DNA from: Archangium violaceum | Lineage (GTDB): Bacteria > Myxococcota > Myxococcia > Myxococcales > Myxococcaceae | DNA length: 64,000 bases | Direction: 5' to 3' | NCBI RefSeq assembly: GCF_016859125.1 | Contig: NZ_CP069338.1 | Location: forward strand, 186,001 to 250,000 | In this document: one piece after another, positions 40,968 to 49,933 of the stretch | Layout: each line of letters begins with the position of its first letter | How positions within the stretch are numbered: position 1 is the first letter of the stretch | Program-made: the position numbers and the translations under genes | The notes under the pieces: model-generated | The model's input: only the letters and a program-made list of their open reading frames with translations | Databases searched by the model: none | What the model was told of the DNA's origin: nothing

Positions 40968-42197
40968 ATGGCCAAACTGCTGGCAATGATCCTCGCAGGG
41001 GGCGCCGGAACCCGGCTGGAACCCCTCACCCGTGAACGCGCCAAGCCGGCTGTTCCCTTCGGCGGGCGCTACCGCATCATCGACTTCGTCCTCTCCAACT
41101 TCGCCAATTCCGGCATCTACCGGATGAAGGTGCTGACGCAGTACAAGAGTGACTCGCTCAACAAGCACCTGTCCCGGGCCTGGCGGATGACGGCCTTCCT
41201 GGGCCACTACGTGGAAACCGTCCCGGCCCAGATGCGGACCGGCATGGACTGGTACAAGGGCAGCGTCGACGCCATCTACCAGAACCTCAACATCATCACC
41301 GACGAGGAGCCGGACTACATCTTCGCCTTCGGCGCGGACCACGTCTACCGGATGGACTGCCAGCAGATGCTGGACTTCCACATCGACCGGAAGGCGACCT
41401 GCACCGTGGCGGCCATCCCCGTGCCCATCGAGGAGGGCAAGGACTTCGGCATCATCGACGTGGGCCCGGACGGACGGATGAAGGGCTTCGTGGAGAAGCC
41501 CAAGAATCCCCCGCCCATGCCCGGCAACCCGAAGATGTGCCTGGCCTCCATGGGCAACTACCTCTTCTCCACCGACCTGCTGGTGAAGGAGGTGGTGCGC
41601 GACGCCGCGGACGAGTCGAGCGCCCATGATTTCGGCAAGTCCATCATCAGCGAGCTGTACAAGCGCGAGCCGGTGTACGTGTACGACTTCGCGCGCAACG
41701 TCGTCGTCGGCCAGGAGGAGAAGGAGCGCGGCTACTGGCGGGACGTGGGGAACATCGACACCTACTACCAGTCCAACATGGACCTGGTGGAGGTGGACCC
41801 CATCTTCAACCTCTACAATGACCGCTGGCCCATCTACACCCAGCCCAACAACTTCCCGCCGGCCAAGTTCGTCTTCGCCGACCGGGAGAACCACCGGGTG
41901 GGCCACTCCACGGACTCGCTGGTGAGCGAGGGCTGCATCATCTCCGGCGGCCACGTGCACCGCTCGGTGCTCTCACCCAAGGTGCGCGTCAACTCGTTCT
42001 CCGAGGTGCAGGACTCCATCCTCTTCGAGAACGTCACCATCGGGCGGCGCTGCCGCATCCGCCGCGCCATCATCGACAAGAACGTGGAAATCCCCCCCGG
42101 GATGACCATCGGGTACGACCTGGAAGAGGACCGGCGCCGCTTCCACGTCACGCCGGGTGGCGTGGTCGTCATCCCCAAGGGGATGAAGGTCGCCTGA
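40968..42197 (+). CDS. glgC: Glucose-1-phosphate adenylyltransferase
   Basis: Makes ADP-glucose for glycogen synthesis. 409 residues, the usual length. Nucleotidyltransferase motifs: [38 protein letters not shown], and [12 protein letters not shown] (catalytic Asp). Substrate-binding region: FVEKPKNPP and [19 protein letters not shown] left-handed beta-helix C-terminus follows. It stands alone here, about 11 kb from glgX-treY, and faces a hairpin downstream. Confidence 0.95.
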   Translation: MAKLLAMILAGGAGTRLEPLTRERAKPAVPFGGRYRIIDFVLSNFANSGIYRMKVLTQYKSDSLNKHLSRAWRMTAFLGHYVETVPAQMRTGMDWYKGSVDAIYQNLNIITDEEPDYIFAFGADHVYRMDCQQMLDFHIDRKATCTVAAIPVPIEEGKDFGIIDVGPDGRMKGFVEKPKNPPPMPGNPKMCLASMGNYLFSTDLLVKEVVRDAADESSAHDFGKSIISELYKREPVYVYDFARNVVVGQEEKERGYWRDVGNIDTYYQSNMDLVEVDPIFNLYNDRWPIYTQPNNFPPAKFVFADRENHRVGHSTDSLVSEGCIISGGHVHRSVLSPKVRVNSFSEVQDSILFENVTIGRRCRIRRAIIDKNVEIPPGMTIGYDLEEDRRRFHVTPGGVVVIPKGMKVA

Positions 42198-42212
42198 GCC
42201 ACCCCTCCGGGA

Positions 42213-42237
42213 GGCCCCGAGCCGAGTGCTCCGGGCC
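42213..42237. terminator. Hairpin between convergent glgC and small membrane-protein genes
   Basis: GGCCC (42213-42217) pairs with GGGCC (42233-42237), then GAG (42219-42221) with CTC (42229-42231) across a single C-C mismatch; loop of 7 bases. It is well placed for two-way termination. Confidence 0.5.
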
Positions 42238-42263
42238 GCCCTGGCCATCGAGGGGACGTCCGC

Positions 42264-42719
42264 TCAGCGGAAGGCCGACTTCACTTCCGGCTTGTTGATG
42301 ACCACCAGCGACCAGATTCCCACCGGGATGCCGATGCAGCAGCACGGCCCGAAGCAGGGGAGGATGGCGATGATGGAGGCGGCCATGGCCAGGCCGAAGT
42401 TCTCCAGGTTCTTCATCTTCAGGCCACCGAAGAACGTCACGCCGCTCAGCGCCAGGGTGATCACGTTTCCAAAGGCCCCGAAGGACCGCGAGCGCTCCAG
42501 CCACGGGCGGAACTGCTCCATCTGCGGATTGGCCTCGAACAGCTCGGGAGGAATGTCCCCGCCTCCCATCCCCGACGAAACCAGTCCGATCAACGCTCCC
42601 ACCAGGCCCAGGGCCCCCGTCACCATCAGCAGGATGGCTGGCATGGACACAGCCTCCCGGGCCGCGGCCGTGTTCGTTGGTCCCGGCATGCCCGGGAAGT
42701 CCTCAGGACGATTCTCCAT
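42264..42719 (-). CDS. Small membrane protein of unknown function
   Basis: 151 residues from the ATG preceded by AGGGGAA; the frame is open further upstream but runs through decayed sequence. There are about four membrane helices (PAILLMVTGALGLVGALIGLV, VITLALSGVTFFGGLKM, NFGLAMAASIIAILPCFGP, IGIPVGIWSLVVI). A cysteine run, CFGPCCCIGIP, lies between the last two. This layout, ending in GIWSLVVINKPEVK, is common in small uncharacterised Gram-negative membrane proteins. No operon partner. Confidence 0.75.
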   Translation of the reverse strand: MENRPEDFPGMPGPTNTAAAREAVSMPAILLMVTGALGLVGALIGLVSSGMGGGDIPPELFEANPQMEQFRPWLERSRSFGAFGNVITLALSGVTFFGGLKMKNLENFGLAMAASIIAILPCFGPCCCIGIPVGIWSLVVINKPEVKSAFR

Positions 42720-42825
42720 GTGCGTTTCCCCTGTCGTAGGTGGATGAAGAGCAGTCGCGAGCCCAGGGGCCCACGCGCCAGCGGATTCCACCCGGACGAG
42801 GGGCGGAGCGCCAGAGAATTGACGC

Positions 42826-42955
42826 TCCCCCCACCCCTCTCGGGCCTCGAAGGTCATCAGCGGGGCCATCCGCGCCACCTCCCGGACGATGCCGGCCTCC
42901 ACCTGCGAGGCCACCACCGGGCCAATGGACTTGTAGGCCGCGGGCCTGAGCCCTC
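42826..42955 (-). pseudogene. Possible remnant of an RtcB-like RNA ligase C-terminus
   Basis: The minus strand encodes AAYKSIGPVVASQVEAGIVR followed by EVARMAPLMTFEA, which resembles the closing helix and strand of RtcB ligases (AYK.I..VV..Q...G.V..VARL.PL). Nothing upstream matches the rest of RtcB, and the reading frame merges into unrelated sequence. I read it as the tail of a deleted gene; the identification is tentative. Confidence 0.4.
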
Positions 42956-42961
42956 CTCCCC

Positions 42962-43278
42962 CTCCTGCGCGCCCTGGGCCACTCCCTGGAGGAGTGGAAG
43001 ACACGGGGCTTCGTCCCCACCGGCTCGTGTGCCCGGAGGATCTCGACCGGGTGCTGGATGCCTGGCGGAGGGTGGCCCGGACAGGTGGGCCACGCACGGT
43101 CGGATTCCATGCCGGGGCGACGGAGGGAAGGCGAGAAGATGCTCGAGTACGCGCTCACCCAGGTCCAGCACCCGGAGCGGTTCCGCGAGCCCGGGACATC
43201 GTCGAGCACCACGGCGGCCGCATCTGGGTGGAGGGCGCGGCCGACGCGCGCGCCACCGGCCAGCCCCCCGCGCCTTGA
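42962..43278 (+). pseudogene. Remnant of a PAS-containing sensor histidine kinase
   Basis: A PAS-like start, LRALGHSLEEWKTRGFVPT, breaks at about 43015-43028 and continues in another frame as VCPEDLDRVLDAWRRVARTG, the second part of the same PAS motif. After a run without recognisable sequence comes RARDIVEHHGGRIWVEGAA, the G2-end helix of a HATPase. The HisKA domain and most of the HATPase are missing. One frameshift and at least one deletion therefore separate this from a working kinase. Confidence 0.65.
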
Positions 43279-43288
43279 GACATGCGGC

Positions 43289-44449
43289 TCAGGCCGACTG
43301 CTTCACCGCCTGCGGCCGCTTCTCGAAGTCCGCCAGCGTCCGGGCGATCTCCTGGTTCACCTGGCGCAGCAGATCCTGCTTCTCGCGGAACGGCAGGAAG
43401 GCGCTCTTGAAGCCGGAGACGATGATGGTGGTCAGGTCCTCCAGCGACAGCCCCAGCTCCTTGTGCGCCAGCCACAGCTCCTTCGTCACCGTGGTGTCGG
43501 TGATGAGCCGGTTGTCCGTGTTGATGGTCACCCGCAGGCCGTAGTCGAAGTAGAACTTCAGCGGGTGCGCGTCCAGGCTCGTCACCGCGCCCGTCTGCAC
43601 GTTGGAGGAGGGACACACCTCCAGCGGGATGCGGTGGTCGTTCACGTAGTTGAGCAGGTCGCCGTCCTCGCGCAGCCGCGTACCGTGGCCGATGCGGTGC
43701 GCCCCCAGGTAGTGGATGGCCTGGGAGATGGACTCGGGCCCGAAGGCCTCGCCCGCGTGCGCCGTGCAGTTGACGTTGTTCTTGAGGATGAGCTGGAAGG
43801 CCTCCTTGTGGTCCTTGGCCGGGAAGCTCGCCTCGGCGCCCGCCAGGTCGAAGCCGATGACTCCGCGGTTCTTGTAGGCCACGGACAGCTCCGCCAACCG
43901 CATGGACGTCTGCGGGTTGATGTGGCGGATGCCGCAGACGATGACGCCATATTTGATGCCCGTCTCGCGCTTGGCCACGCGCAGACCCTCGAGCACCGAG
44001 TCGATGACCGTCGTCATCTTCAGGCCCTTCTGCAGGTGCAGCGCGGGCGAGTAGCGCACCTCGATGTAGCGCACGTTCTCCGCCGCCGCGTCCACCGCCA
44101 GCTCGTAGGCCGAGCGGTAGAGGGCCTCGGCCGTCTGCAGCACCGAGAGCGTCACGTCGAAAGCCACCAGGTAGTCCTCGAGGCTCTCGCACACCTCGCC
44201 CATGTGGATGGCCTTGGCCAGGCCGTCCTCGGTATCCGCGGGCAGCTTCACCTTCTGCTGCTCGGCCAGCTCGAGGATCGTCTTGAGCCGCATGGAGCCG
44301 TCGAGGTGACAGTGCAGGTCCGTCTTGGGCAGGGCGTGGAGCAGCTCCTCGGTCACGGGAATGGCCGGGGGTGGGGCCCAGTCAGCCCGGCGAGCGGATG
44401 AGGGAATACCAGTCGAGCTGGGGAGCTCGTCGTCGCGTATTGAAGCCAT
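43289..44449 (-). CDS. add: Adenosine deaminase
   Basis: Deaminates adenosine (or a related purine) in the cytoplasm. 386 residues from the ATG preceded by AAGGAAGGAACC; seven more codons are open upstream. Metal and catalytic motifs: LPKTDLHCHLDGSMR (HxH), CTAHAGEAFGPES (His and Glu), HRIGHGTRL, and TINTDNRLIT (a DN pair instead of the more common DDP). The N-terminal ~35 residues are an extra tail. The DN variant keeps the catalytic Asp, and the overall match is good. Confidence 0.9.
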   Translation of the reverse strand: MASIRDDELPSSTGIPSSARRADWAPPPAIPVTEELLHALPKTDLHCHLDGSMRLKTILELAEQQKVKLPADTEDGLAKAIHMGEVCESLEDYLVAFDVTLSVLQTAEALYRSAYELAVDAAAENVRYIEVRYSPALHLQKGLKMTTVIDSVLEGLRVAKRETGIKYGVIVCGIRHINPQTSMRLAELSVAYKNRGVIGFDLAGAEASFPAKDHKEAFQLILKNNVNCTAHAGEAFGPESISQAIHYLGAHRIGHGTRLREDGDLLNYVNDHRIPLEVCPSSNVQTGAVTSLDAHPLKFYFDYGLRVTINTDNRLITDTTVTKELWLAHKELGLSLEDLTTIIVSGFKSAFLPFREKQDLLRQVNQEIARTLADFEKRPQAVKQSA

Positions 44450-44503
44450 GTCGGGTTCCTTCCTTGCCAAGCATCCTAGGGGTCTGAAAATCCTCCCTCA
44501 ACC

Positions 44504-45571
44504 ATGCCGCCGCCCGTCTGTCAGCGCCTCGTCTTACTGCTCGCCATCGCGGCGCTGATGGCCGCCTGTCGGCAGCCCACCGACAAGCTCTTCGACTTCT
44601 CCTCCAACGCCCCCTCCCGGGCGGGCCTCGTGGCCCTGACGGACGGGGTGCTGGTGGGCAACGAGGCCGGCCGGCTCCTGCGGTTGGATCTCCAGGGAGA
44701 GCCGGTCTGGCAGGTGGAGCTCGGCCGGGAGATCGCCGCGCGCCCCACGGTGTCCGGAGACAGCATCATCGTGGGAACGGTTGGAGGGACTCTCGTCAGC
44801 CTCGCGCTCGCCGATGGCTCGGAGCGCTGGCACCTCACCGGGCAGCCCGCCGTCCTCACCCCGCTCGTCTCGGACGCGGGCTCCGCCTACGTCGTGGCCC
44901 CGGATGGCTCCGTACGCGCACTCGCGGTGGAATCGGGCGAGGTCCGCTGGCGGTGGCTCCTTCCCCCAAAAGAGCCCCGCCCCGATGCCACCCGGCCCCT
45001 GCCCGCTCCCGTCCTGGAGGGAGGCGTCCTGGTGGTGGGACTCGGTGACGCGGGGCTGTTCGCCCTCTCACCCCAGGACGGCACCGTACGCTGGCACCAT
45101 CCGGTGACACAGGTGCTGGGCCTGGAGGCCCAGGACGAGGTGCTGTACGTCTCCACCCGGAAGGGCGAGGTGCTCGCGCTCGGGCTCGCCGACGGGCAGG
45201 TGCGCTGGCGGCAGACGCCCTCCACTGCCCTCACGAGTCCACCGAGCTTCGCCCAAGGCCATGTCTGGGTGGGCACGGAGGAGCCCCTGCTCCTGGCGCT
45301 GTCGCCCCAGGACGGACGAGAGCGCTTCCGCCTGGGCCTGCCCGCGCCCCTGGTGACGCAGGTGGCGGAGTTCCGTGAGTGGTTGCTGGTGCCCACCCGG
45401 AGCAGTCAGGGGTGGTTGCTCGGGCTCGAGCCCCAGGAGGGGCCTCCCATCTTCTCGCTGCGGCTGGATACGCCGCTCCCGACCCGGCCCGTGGTGCTGG
45501 GGGAGCAGCTCTTCGTGCAGGGACAGGACGGCCGGGTGCTCTCGTGGCGACTGCGGCCCCCGAAGCCGTGA
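44504..45571 (+). CDS. PQQ-like beta-propeller lipoprotein (BamB-like)
   Basis: 355 residues with lipobox LMAAC (Cys near 22). The rest is a repeat of propeller blades with the A-x-DG-x-x-x-W signature: LALADGSERW, LAVESGEVRWRW, LSPQDGTVRWHH, LGLADGQVRWRQ and LSPQDGRERF. BamB of the outer-membrane assembly complex has the same fold, but myxobacteria carry many such lipoproteins, so a Bam role is only possible. It precedes the toxin-like lipoprotein by 33 bases and may share its transcript. Confidence 0.85.
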   Translation: MPPPVCQRLVLLLAIAALMAACRQPTDKLFDFSSNAPSRAGLVALTDGVLVGNEAGRLLRLDLQGEPVWQVELGREIAARPTVSGDSIIVGTVGGTLVSLALADGSERWHLTGQPAVLTPLVSDAGSAYVVAPDGSVRALAVESGEVRWRWLLPPKEPRPDATRPLPAPVLEGGVLVVGLGDAGLFALSPQDGTVRWHHPVTQVLGLEAQDEVLYVSTRKGEVLALGLADGQVRWRQTPSTALTSPPSFAQGHVWVGTEEPLLLALSPQDGRERFRLGLPAPLVTQVAEFREWLLVPTRSSQGWLLGLEPQEGPPIFSLRLDTPLPTRPVVLGEQLFVQGQDGRVLSWRLRPPKP

Positions 45572-45604
45572 GCGCAAGGCGACTCGAGCGCGAAAGGGAC
45601 GCCT

Positions 45605-46456
45605 GTGTCTCCTCGTCTTCTTGATTCCCGCCGAACGGACGCCAGCCAGCCCTCCTGGTTGGGCGTGTTGGCCCTGGCTGTGCTCATGGCGCAATCCGCA
45701 TGCATCACCACCGCGCCCGTGGCTCCCCACGCGGGCAACTTCAGTTACGACAACACAGCGAGCGCTACGTGCCGGCAGAACCCCGCGAACTGCGCAGCAG
45801 CCACAGGGAGGGACATCGAGTTCCCTCAACGCGTGAACACCGCGGCGGCCTCAATCGCCGCCACACTGAAGGTGCTGTTCGAGCAAGCAAAAGGTTCCAT
45901 TGAGGAGAAACTGGTGGAGTGCGCCAACAACGCTCGCTCGACGGTACTCATCCGTCATCGCAAGGAATTCAAAGCGGACATTCCCAACGCCGAAGAATGC
46001 AGGCAAATGACCGAGAACAAAGGTCGGAAAATGTCATGGGCCCAGCGGCTCGGCGAAGAAATGCACGAGGTGGCCCGGGAATGTATCGACGCGGAATTGG
46101 GCGCGATGAGGAAGGGCCGCTACAGCCTGGAGCAGCGCTACCGCATCATCAACCTGAAGACAGGAGAGAAGAAGCTGGTCAGCGCAGAGGAAGAGGCGGC
46201 CTTGCTCGACTCTGGCAATGCCCGAGAACTCACGGGCACGTTGAAACCGGATGTCGTCATTCACGAGGGAGACCCCCTCAACGCGCAGGCCGCTTATGAC
46301 TTCAAGTTCCCTTGCGTGAGCACGGATAGGGCACCGGACTGGAGGCAGTATCCCAAGGGGCATCCATTTGAAAACGAAACCCAGAAATCCGTCTACCAAA
46401 AATACATAGCGCTCTTTGTCGCGCGCGTCCTTCCTCGGCTGGGAATAGTCCCATGA
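45605..46456 (+). CDS. Candidate polymorphic toxin lipoprotein with PD-(D/E)XK-like C-terminus
   Basis: 283 residues from a GTG start with AAAGGG upstream. A signal peptide ends in a lipobox-like MAQSAC (Cys33; the -3 residue is unusual). A central helical region bears several cysteines (CRQNPANC, VECANN, EECRQ, RECID). The last ~80 residues read as a nuclease core: LKPDVVIHEGDP, then AAYDFKFPC (D-x-K), then ENETQKSVYQKYI with a Q-x-x-Y helix, as in VRR-NUC-like PD-(D/E)XK enzymes. Codons in the last half are visibly less GC-rich than the neighbours, as in swapped toxin tips. The immunity-type gene overlaps by ATGA. It resembles SitA-type lipoprotein toxins in layout; activity is inferred. 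Confidence 0.65.
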   Translation: MSPRLLDSRRTDASQPSWLGVLALAVLMAQSACITTAPVAPHAGNFSYDNTASATCRQNPANCAAATGRDIEFPQRVNTAAASIAATLKVLFEQAKGSIEEKLVECANNARSTVLIRHRKEFKADIPNAEECRQMTENKGRKMSWAQRLGEEMHEVARECIDAELGAMRKGRYSLEQRYRIINLKTGEKKLVSAEEEAALLDSGNARELTGTLKPDVVIHEGDPLNAQAAYDFKFPCVSTDRAPDWRQYPKGHPFENETQKSVYQKYIALFVARVLPRLGIVP

Positions 46457-47361
46457 GTACCACCTACCCACGAATCAGCCTTCGGACAGAGAATGGATAC
46501 ATCCTGGTCAAGGAGGGATTGACCGTCACCTTCTATATTCGCCGCTCTCACCAGGAGATCTCGCACTACATCAGTCGTTCGCTTGAATCCTACTTGCACG
46601 CGGTTGGCCCCAATTCGCTCGGCCTGTACGCCGATGAAGAGGGAGACTGGCTATTGCTCGACGAGGCTGGCTGGGCGGTCATTCGCAATGAATTGAACGA
46701 CCCACACAGTGCCTATGTTCACTTGACCGATGCGTCGAGTCCGGAGCAAGGCTACCACTTCATCTATCAAGGCAGGAACCTGGACGCTCCGTTCCTCGTG
46801 AATGAACCCGGTGCGACATCCGCCGTCTCCTTCTGGCTGCCCAGTGAGTTTCTCGAGGAGCACGGACCGGGGCGGGTACGCGAGCTCGCGATGGAACTGG
46901 CCTCCCCCTTGCCCTTCTGCACTGGTTACGCCGGACTCTCCTTCAACGGCGTCACCAACCTGGCACAGATGCGGGGAGACGCGCCCAACCTGCGCTTCCG
47001 CTACCCGGGCATGGATGTTCCCGATATGAGCTGGGTCTCGTTACACATCGGCACCCAGGTGCGGGGCCCCTCCTGGCTGACCTTCCTCGGGCAGCCCGTT
47101 CTGGGAGAGTTGGGTGGCGTGTCCGGGCTACGCGCCCGGTTGCACCATCCGGAAACCACCGTCCAGGAGTTGGAGGGCGATAGGGCCGTTGTCTCCCTGG
47201 GGCCCTGGCCCGAGGCGGGTGACACTGAACAGGGGCAGGTACTACCTGCCTATCGGGAACTGGCTCGCGTGCTGGAGCCCTGGCTCTACCACGAGCCGCG
47301 TCTCCATGCCGTTCAGAGCATGGAGGACACGCGACGATGGGAACGACGATTCCTCGATTGA
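46453..47361 (+). CDS. DUF3396 / TsiV-like immunity protein
   Basis: 302 residues, no signal peptide, so cytosolic. The pattern fits the DUF3396 'type VI immunity' family: REHA-like opening RISLRTENGYILVKEGLTVT, a central VSFWLPSEFLEEHGPGRVRELAMELASPLPFCTGYAGLSFNG, then LRFRYPGMDVPDMSWVSLHIG and WLTFLGQPVLGELGG. Family members neutralise VRR-NUC effectors such as TseV in Pseudomonas. Its ATG overlaps the stop of the nuclease-like lipoprotein, the coupling expected for a toxin/immunity pair. Confidence in the family is fair; the pairing is inferred. Confidence 0.75.
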   Translation: MSTTYPRISLRTENGYILVKEGLTVTFYIRRSHQEISHYISRSLESYLHAVGPNSLGLYADEEGDWLLLDEAGWAVIRNELNDPHSAYVHLTDASSPEQGYHFIYQGRNLDAPFLVNEPGATSAVSFWLPSEFLEEHGPGRVRELAMELASPLPFCTGYAGLSFNGVTNLAQMRGDAPNLRFRYPGMDVPDMSWVSLHIGTQVRGPSWLTFLGQPVLGELGGVSGLRARLHHPETTVQELEGDRAVVSLGPWPEAGDTEQGQVLPAYRELARVLEPWLYHEPRLHAVQSMEDTRRWERRFLD

Positions 47362-47401
47362 CCCACCGCTTCAACCGGGGTGCGAACTCGCGGCCCGTAT
47401 A

Positions 47402-47434
47402 CCCTCACCCCGACCCTCTCCCAAAGGGAGAGGG
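47402..47434. repeat. Palindromic intergenic repeat / bidirectional terminator, copy 2
   Basis: CCCTCTCCC (47414-47422) / GGGAGAGGG (47426-47434) with an AAA loop, preceded by ACCCTCACCCCGA. Same core as 4166-4186. It lies between the convergent immunity and helicase genes, 15 bases past the uvrD-type stop on the opposite strand. Confidence 0.65.
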
Positions 47435-47448
47435 AGGGAAGGAAGGTG

Positions 47449-49842
47449 TCAGCCCGGCATCAGGAAGCGGGCGATGACTCGCTTGAGGCCCACTCCCCCT
47501 CCGAACTCCACCGTCACCTTCGCGTTCGGTCCGTTGCCGTCCGCCGACACGATGCGCCCCATCCCGAACTGCTCGTGGCGCACCCTCATCCCACGCACGT
47601 CCCCACCCACTCCGTCCATGTCCGACGTCTGTGAGTAGGAGCGGTCCACGCGCGGCCCGTCGTCCTCGTCCGCCCAGTTGCGCTTGCGCGCCACCATCGG
47701 CGTGGACTTCGGCGATGGCGTCTCCAACTCCTGCTCCGCGAAGCCGAACAGCGACTGCGGCACCTCCCTCAGGAAGCGCGAGGGCGGGTTGTAGCGCAGC
47801 TCGCCGAACAGCGAGCGGCACTGCGCCAGGCTCACGAACAGCCGCCTGCGCGCTCGCGTGAAGCCCACGTAGCAGAGCCGCCTCTCCTCGGCCATCTCCT
47901 CCCCGTCCGGGTCCTCCGCCGCCAACGCTCGCGAGTGCGGGAACACCCCGTCCTCCATCCCCGTGATGAACACCGCGTCGAACTCGAGCCCCTTCGCCGC
48001 GTGCAGCGTCATCAGCGCCACCCGCCCCTCACCCACCTCCGCGTCCGCCTCGCCCACCAGACTGATCTGCTCCAGGAACGCGTTGAGCGGCGGCACGTCC
48101 GCCGTCAGCGGCGAGTCGTCCAGGCTCTCCTCCTCCAATGGCCGCTCGGGCACCTCCTCCTCACCCTCCTCGTCCCCCACCGAGGCCGCCGCCACCGCCG
48201 CCGCCGCACGGTTCAGGTCGAACTCCTGCGCCGCGCCCAGGAACTCGCGCAGGTTCTCCGCTCGCGACAGCGACTCGTCACTGCCCTCCGTCACGAGCGA
48301 CTCCACCAGGTGCGACTCCTTCAGCATCTGGTCCACCGCGCTCGCCGCGTCCTTCGCCTCCTGCGCGAAGGCGTACAGCGAGGACACCACCGCGTGGAAC
48401 CCCGTGAGCCGGCGCACCGCCGCCGTGTTCAGGCCCGGAATCCGCTCGGGCGCCGCCGTGGCCTCGTACAGGCTCACCCCCGCCTGTTGGGCCCAGTCCA
48501 CCAGCCGCTCCACCGTGGTGTCGCCAATGCCTCGCGCCGGCGTGTTGATGATGCGCAGCAGGTCCGCGTCCGAGCGCGGGTTCACCATCAACCGCAGGTA
48601 GGCCGCCGCGTCCCGCACCTCGGCCCGATCATAGAAGCTGCGCCCGCTCACCAGCGTGTATGGCACCCGCGCCAGCCGCAGCGCCTCTTCCAGCACGCGG
48701 CTCTGCGCGTTGGTCCGGTAGAAGACCGCCATCCCCGAGTACTTGATGAAGCCCTCGCGCTGCAGCTCGTGGATGCGGCGCGCCACGTCCTGGGCCTCGG
48801 CACGCTCGTCCCGGTTCATCATCAGCTGGAGGTGCTCGCCCTTGGGCCGATCACTCCACAGCTTCTTGGGCATGCGCCGCGTGTTGCGCGCGATGACCGC
48901 GTGCGCCGCGTCCAGGATGGTCTGGTCCGAGCGGTAGTTCTGCTCCAGCTTCACCACCCGCGCGCCCGCGAAGTGCTCCGGGAAGCCCAGGATGTTGTCC
49001 ACGCTCGCCCCGCGCCAGCGGTAGATGGACTGGTCGTCATCGCCCACCACCACCAGGTTGGGGCGCCGCTCCGGCGGGGCCAGCAGGCGCAGCAGCTCGT
49101 ACTGCACCGGGTTGGTGTCCTGGAACTCGTCCACCAGGATGTGCTGGAAGCGCCGCCGGTACTGCTCCAGCACGTCCGAGCGCTTGCGGAAGAGCGCCAC
49201 CAGCAGCAGCAGCAGGTCCCCGAAGTCCACCGCGTTCGCCGCGCGCAGCAGCCGCTGGTAGGCCCGGTAGGTCTTCTGCACCACCATCCCGCGCAGGTCC
49301 TCCGAGTCCACCACCATGTCGTCCGGCAGGCGCGCCGCGTTCTTCTCCTGATCGATCCGGTGGAGGATTTCCCGCGGCTGCATGATCGGGTCCACCCGCA
49401 CCTCGCGCATGGCGCGCTTGACGAGTTGGAGCTGGTCCCCGTCGTCGTAGATGACGAACGAGGGGGTGAGTCCTCCCGTCACCGCCTCCAGCGACTTGTC
49501 CGCCCCCACCGTCGGGTCCCGGAGGATGCGGCGGAGGATCATCGACGATGAGGAGTGGAAGGTGCTCACCACCAGCTCGTGCGCCTGGGGGCCGAGCAGC
49601 TGCACGAGCCGCTCCCTCATCTCCCGAGCGGCCTTGTTGGTGAAGGTCACGGCGAGGATGCGCCAGGGGAAGACGCCGCGCACCTGGACCAGGTGGGCCA
49701 CCCGGCGGGTGATGACGCGGGTCTTGCCGCTGCCCGCGCCCGACAGCACGAGGAGCGGGCCATCCCCATGAAGGACGGCTTCCTTCTGGGGTTCGTTCAG
49801 GTCTTTGAGGAGTTCGTTTTCGGCGTTCAAGGCAGGCGCCAT
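47449..49842 (-). CDS. UvrD/PcrA/Rep-type DNA helicase
   Basis: Superfamily 1A 3'-5' helicase, 797 residues. Motifs: Q-motif LNEPQKEAVLHGDGP, Walker A LSGAGSGKTRVIT, Ia AVTFTNKAAREMRER, II LVDEFQDTNP, III VVGDDDQSIYRWRGA, IV LEQNYRSDQTIL, V TLHAAKGLEFDAVFI, and VI EERRLCYVGFTRARRRL. An acidic insertion (EEGEEEVPERPLEEES) interrupts domain 2B. The C-terminal Tudor-like tail is present (RVRHEQFGMGRIVSADGNGPNAKVTVEF). It probably acts in replication restart, repair or RNA polymerase backtracking. Start is ATG at 49842; an in-frame TTG four codons earlier is unlikely. Confidence 0.95.
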   Translation of the reverse strand: MAPALNAENELLKDLNEPQKEAVLHGDGPLLVLSGAGSGKTRVITRRVAHLVQVRGVFPWRILAVTFTNKAAREMRERLVQLLGPQAHELVVSTFHSSSSMILRRILRDPTVGADKSLEAVTGGLTPSFVIYDDGDQLQLVKRAMREVRVDPIMQPREILHRIDQEKNAARLPDDMVVDSEDLRGMVVQKTYRAYQRLLRAANAVDFGDLLLLLVALFRKRSDVLEQYRRRFQHILVDEFQDTNPVQYELLRLLAPPERRPNLVVVGDDDQSIYRWRGASVDNILGFPEHFAGARVVKLEQNYRSDQTILDAAHAVIARNTRRMPKKLWSDRPKGEHLQLMMNRDERAEAQDVARRIHELQREGFIKYSGMAVFYRTNAQSRVLEEALRLARVPYTLVSGRSFYDRAEVRDAAAYLRLMVNPRSDADLLRIINTPARGIGDTTVERLVDWAQQAGVSLYEATAAPERIPGLNTAAVRRLTGFHAVVSSLYAFAQEAKDAASAVDQMLKESHLVESLVTEGSDESLSRAENLREFLGAAQEFDLNRAAAAVAAASVGDEEGEEEVPERPLEEESLDDSPLTADVPPLNAFLEQISLVGEADAEVGEGRVALMTLHAAKGLEFDAVFITGMEDGVFPHSRALAAEDPDGEEMAEERRLCYVGFTRARRRLFVSLAQCRSLFGELRYNPPSRFLREVPQSLFGFAEQELETPSPKSTPMVARKRNWADEDDGPRVDRSYSQTSDMDGVGGDVRGMRVRHEQFGMGRIVSADGNGPNAKVTVEFGGGVGLKRVIARFLMPG

Positions 49843-49933
49843 TTTTAGGGGCAAACCCTGCTTCTAACGAGTTTCCGCCCGTCTGGAAGGACGTTCCACG
49901 CAGGGGCACGCCCGCCTGCCCTGTTGGGGAGCC

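Noticed and set aside
44504-45571. Naming the beta-propeller lipoprotein BamB
   Set aside because: The fold and lipobox fit, but the context (no der/engA or hisS neighbour) does not, and such lipoproteins are common in myxobacteria.
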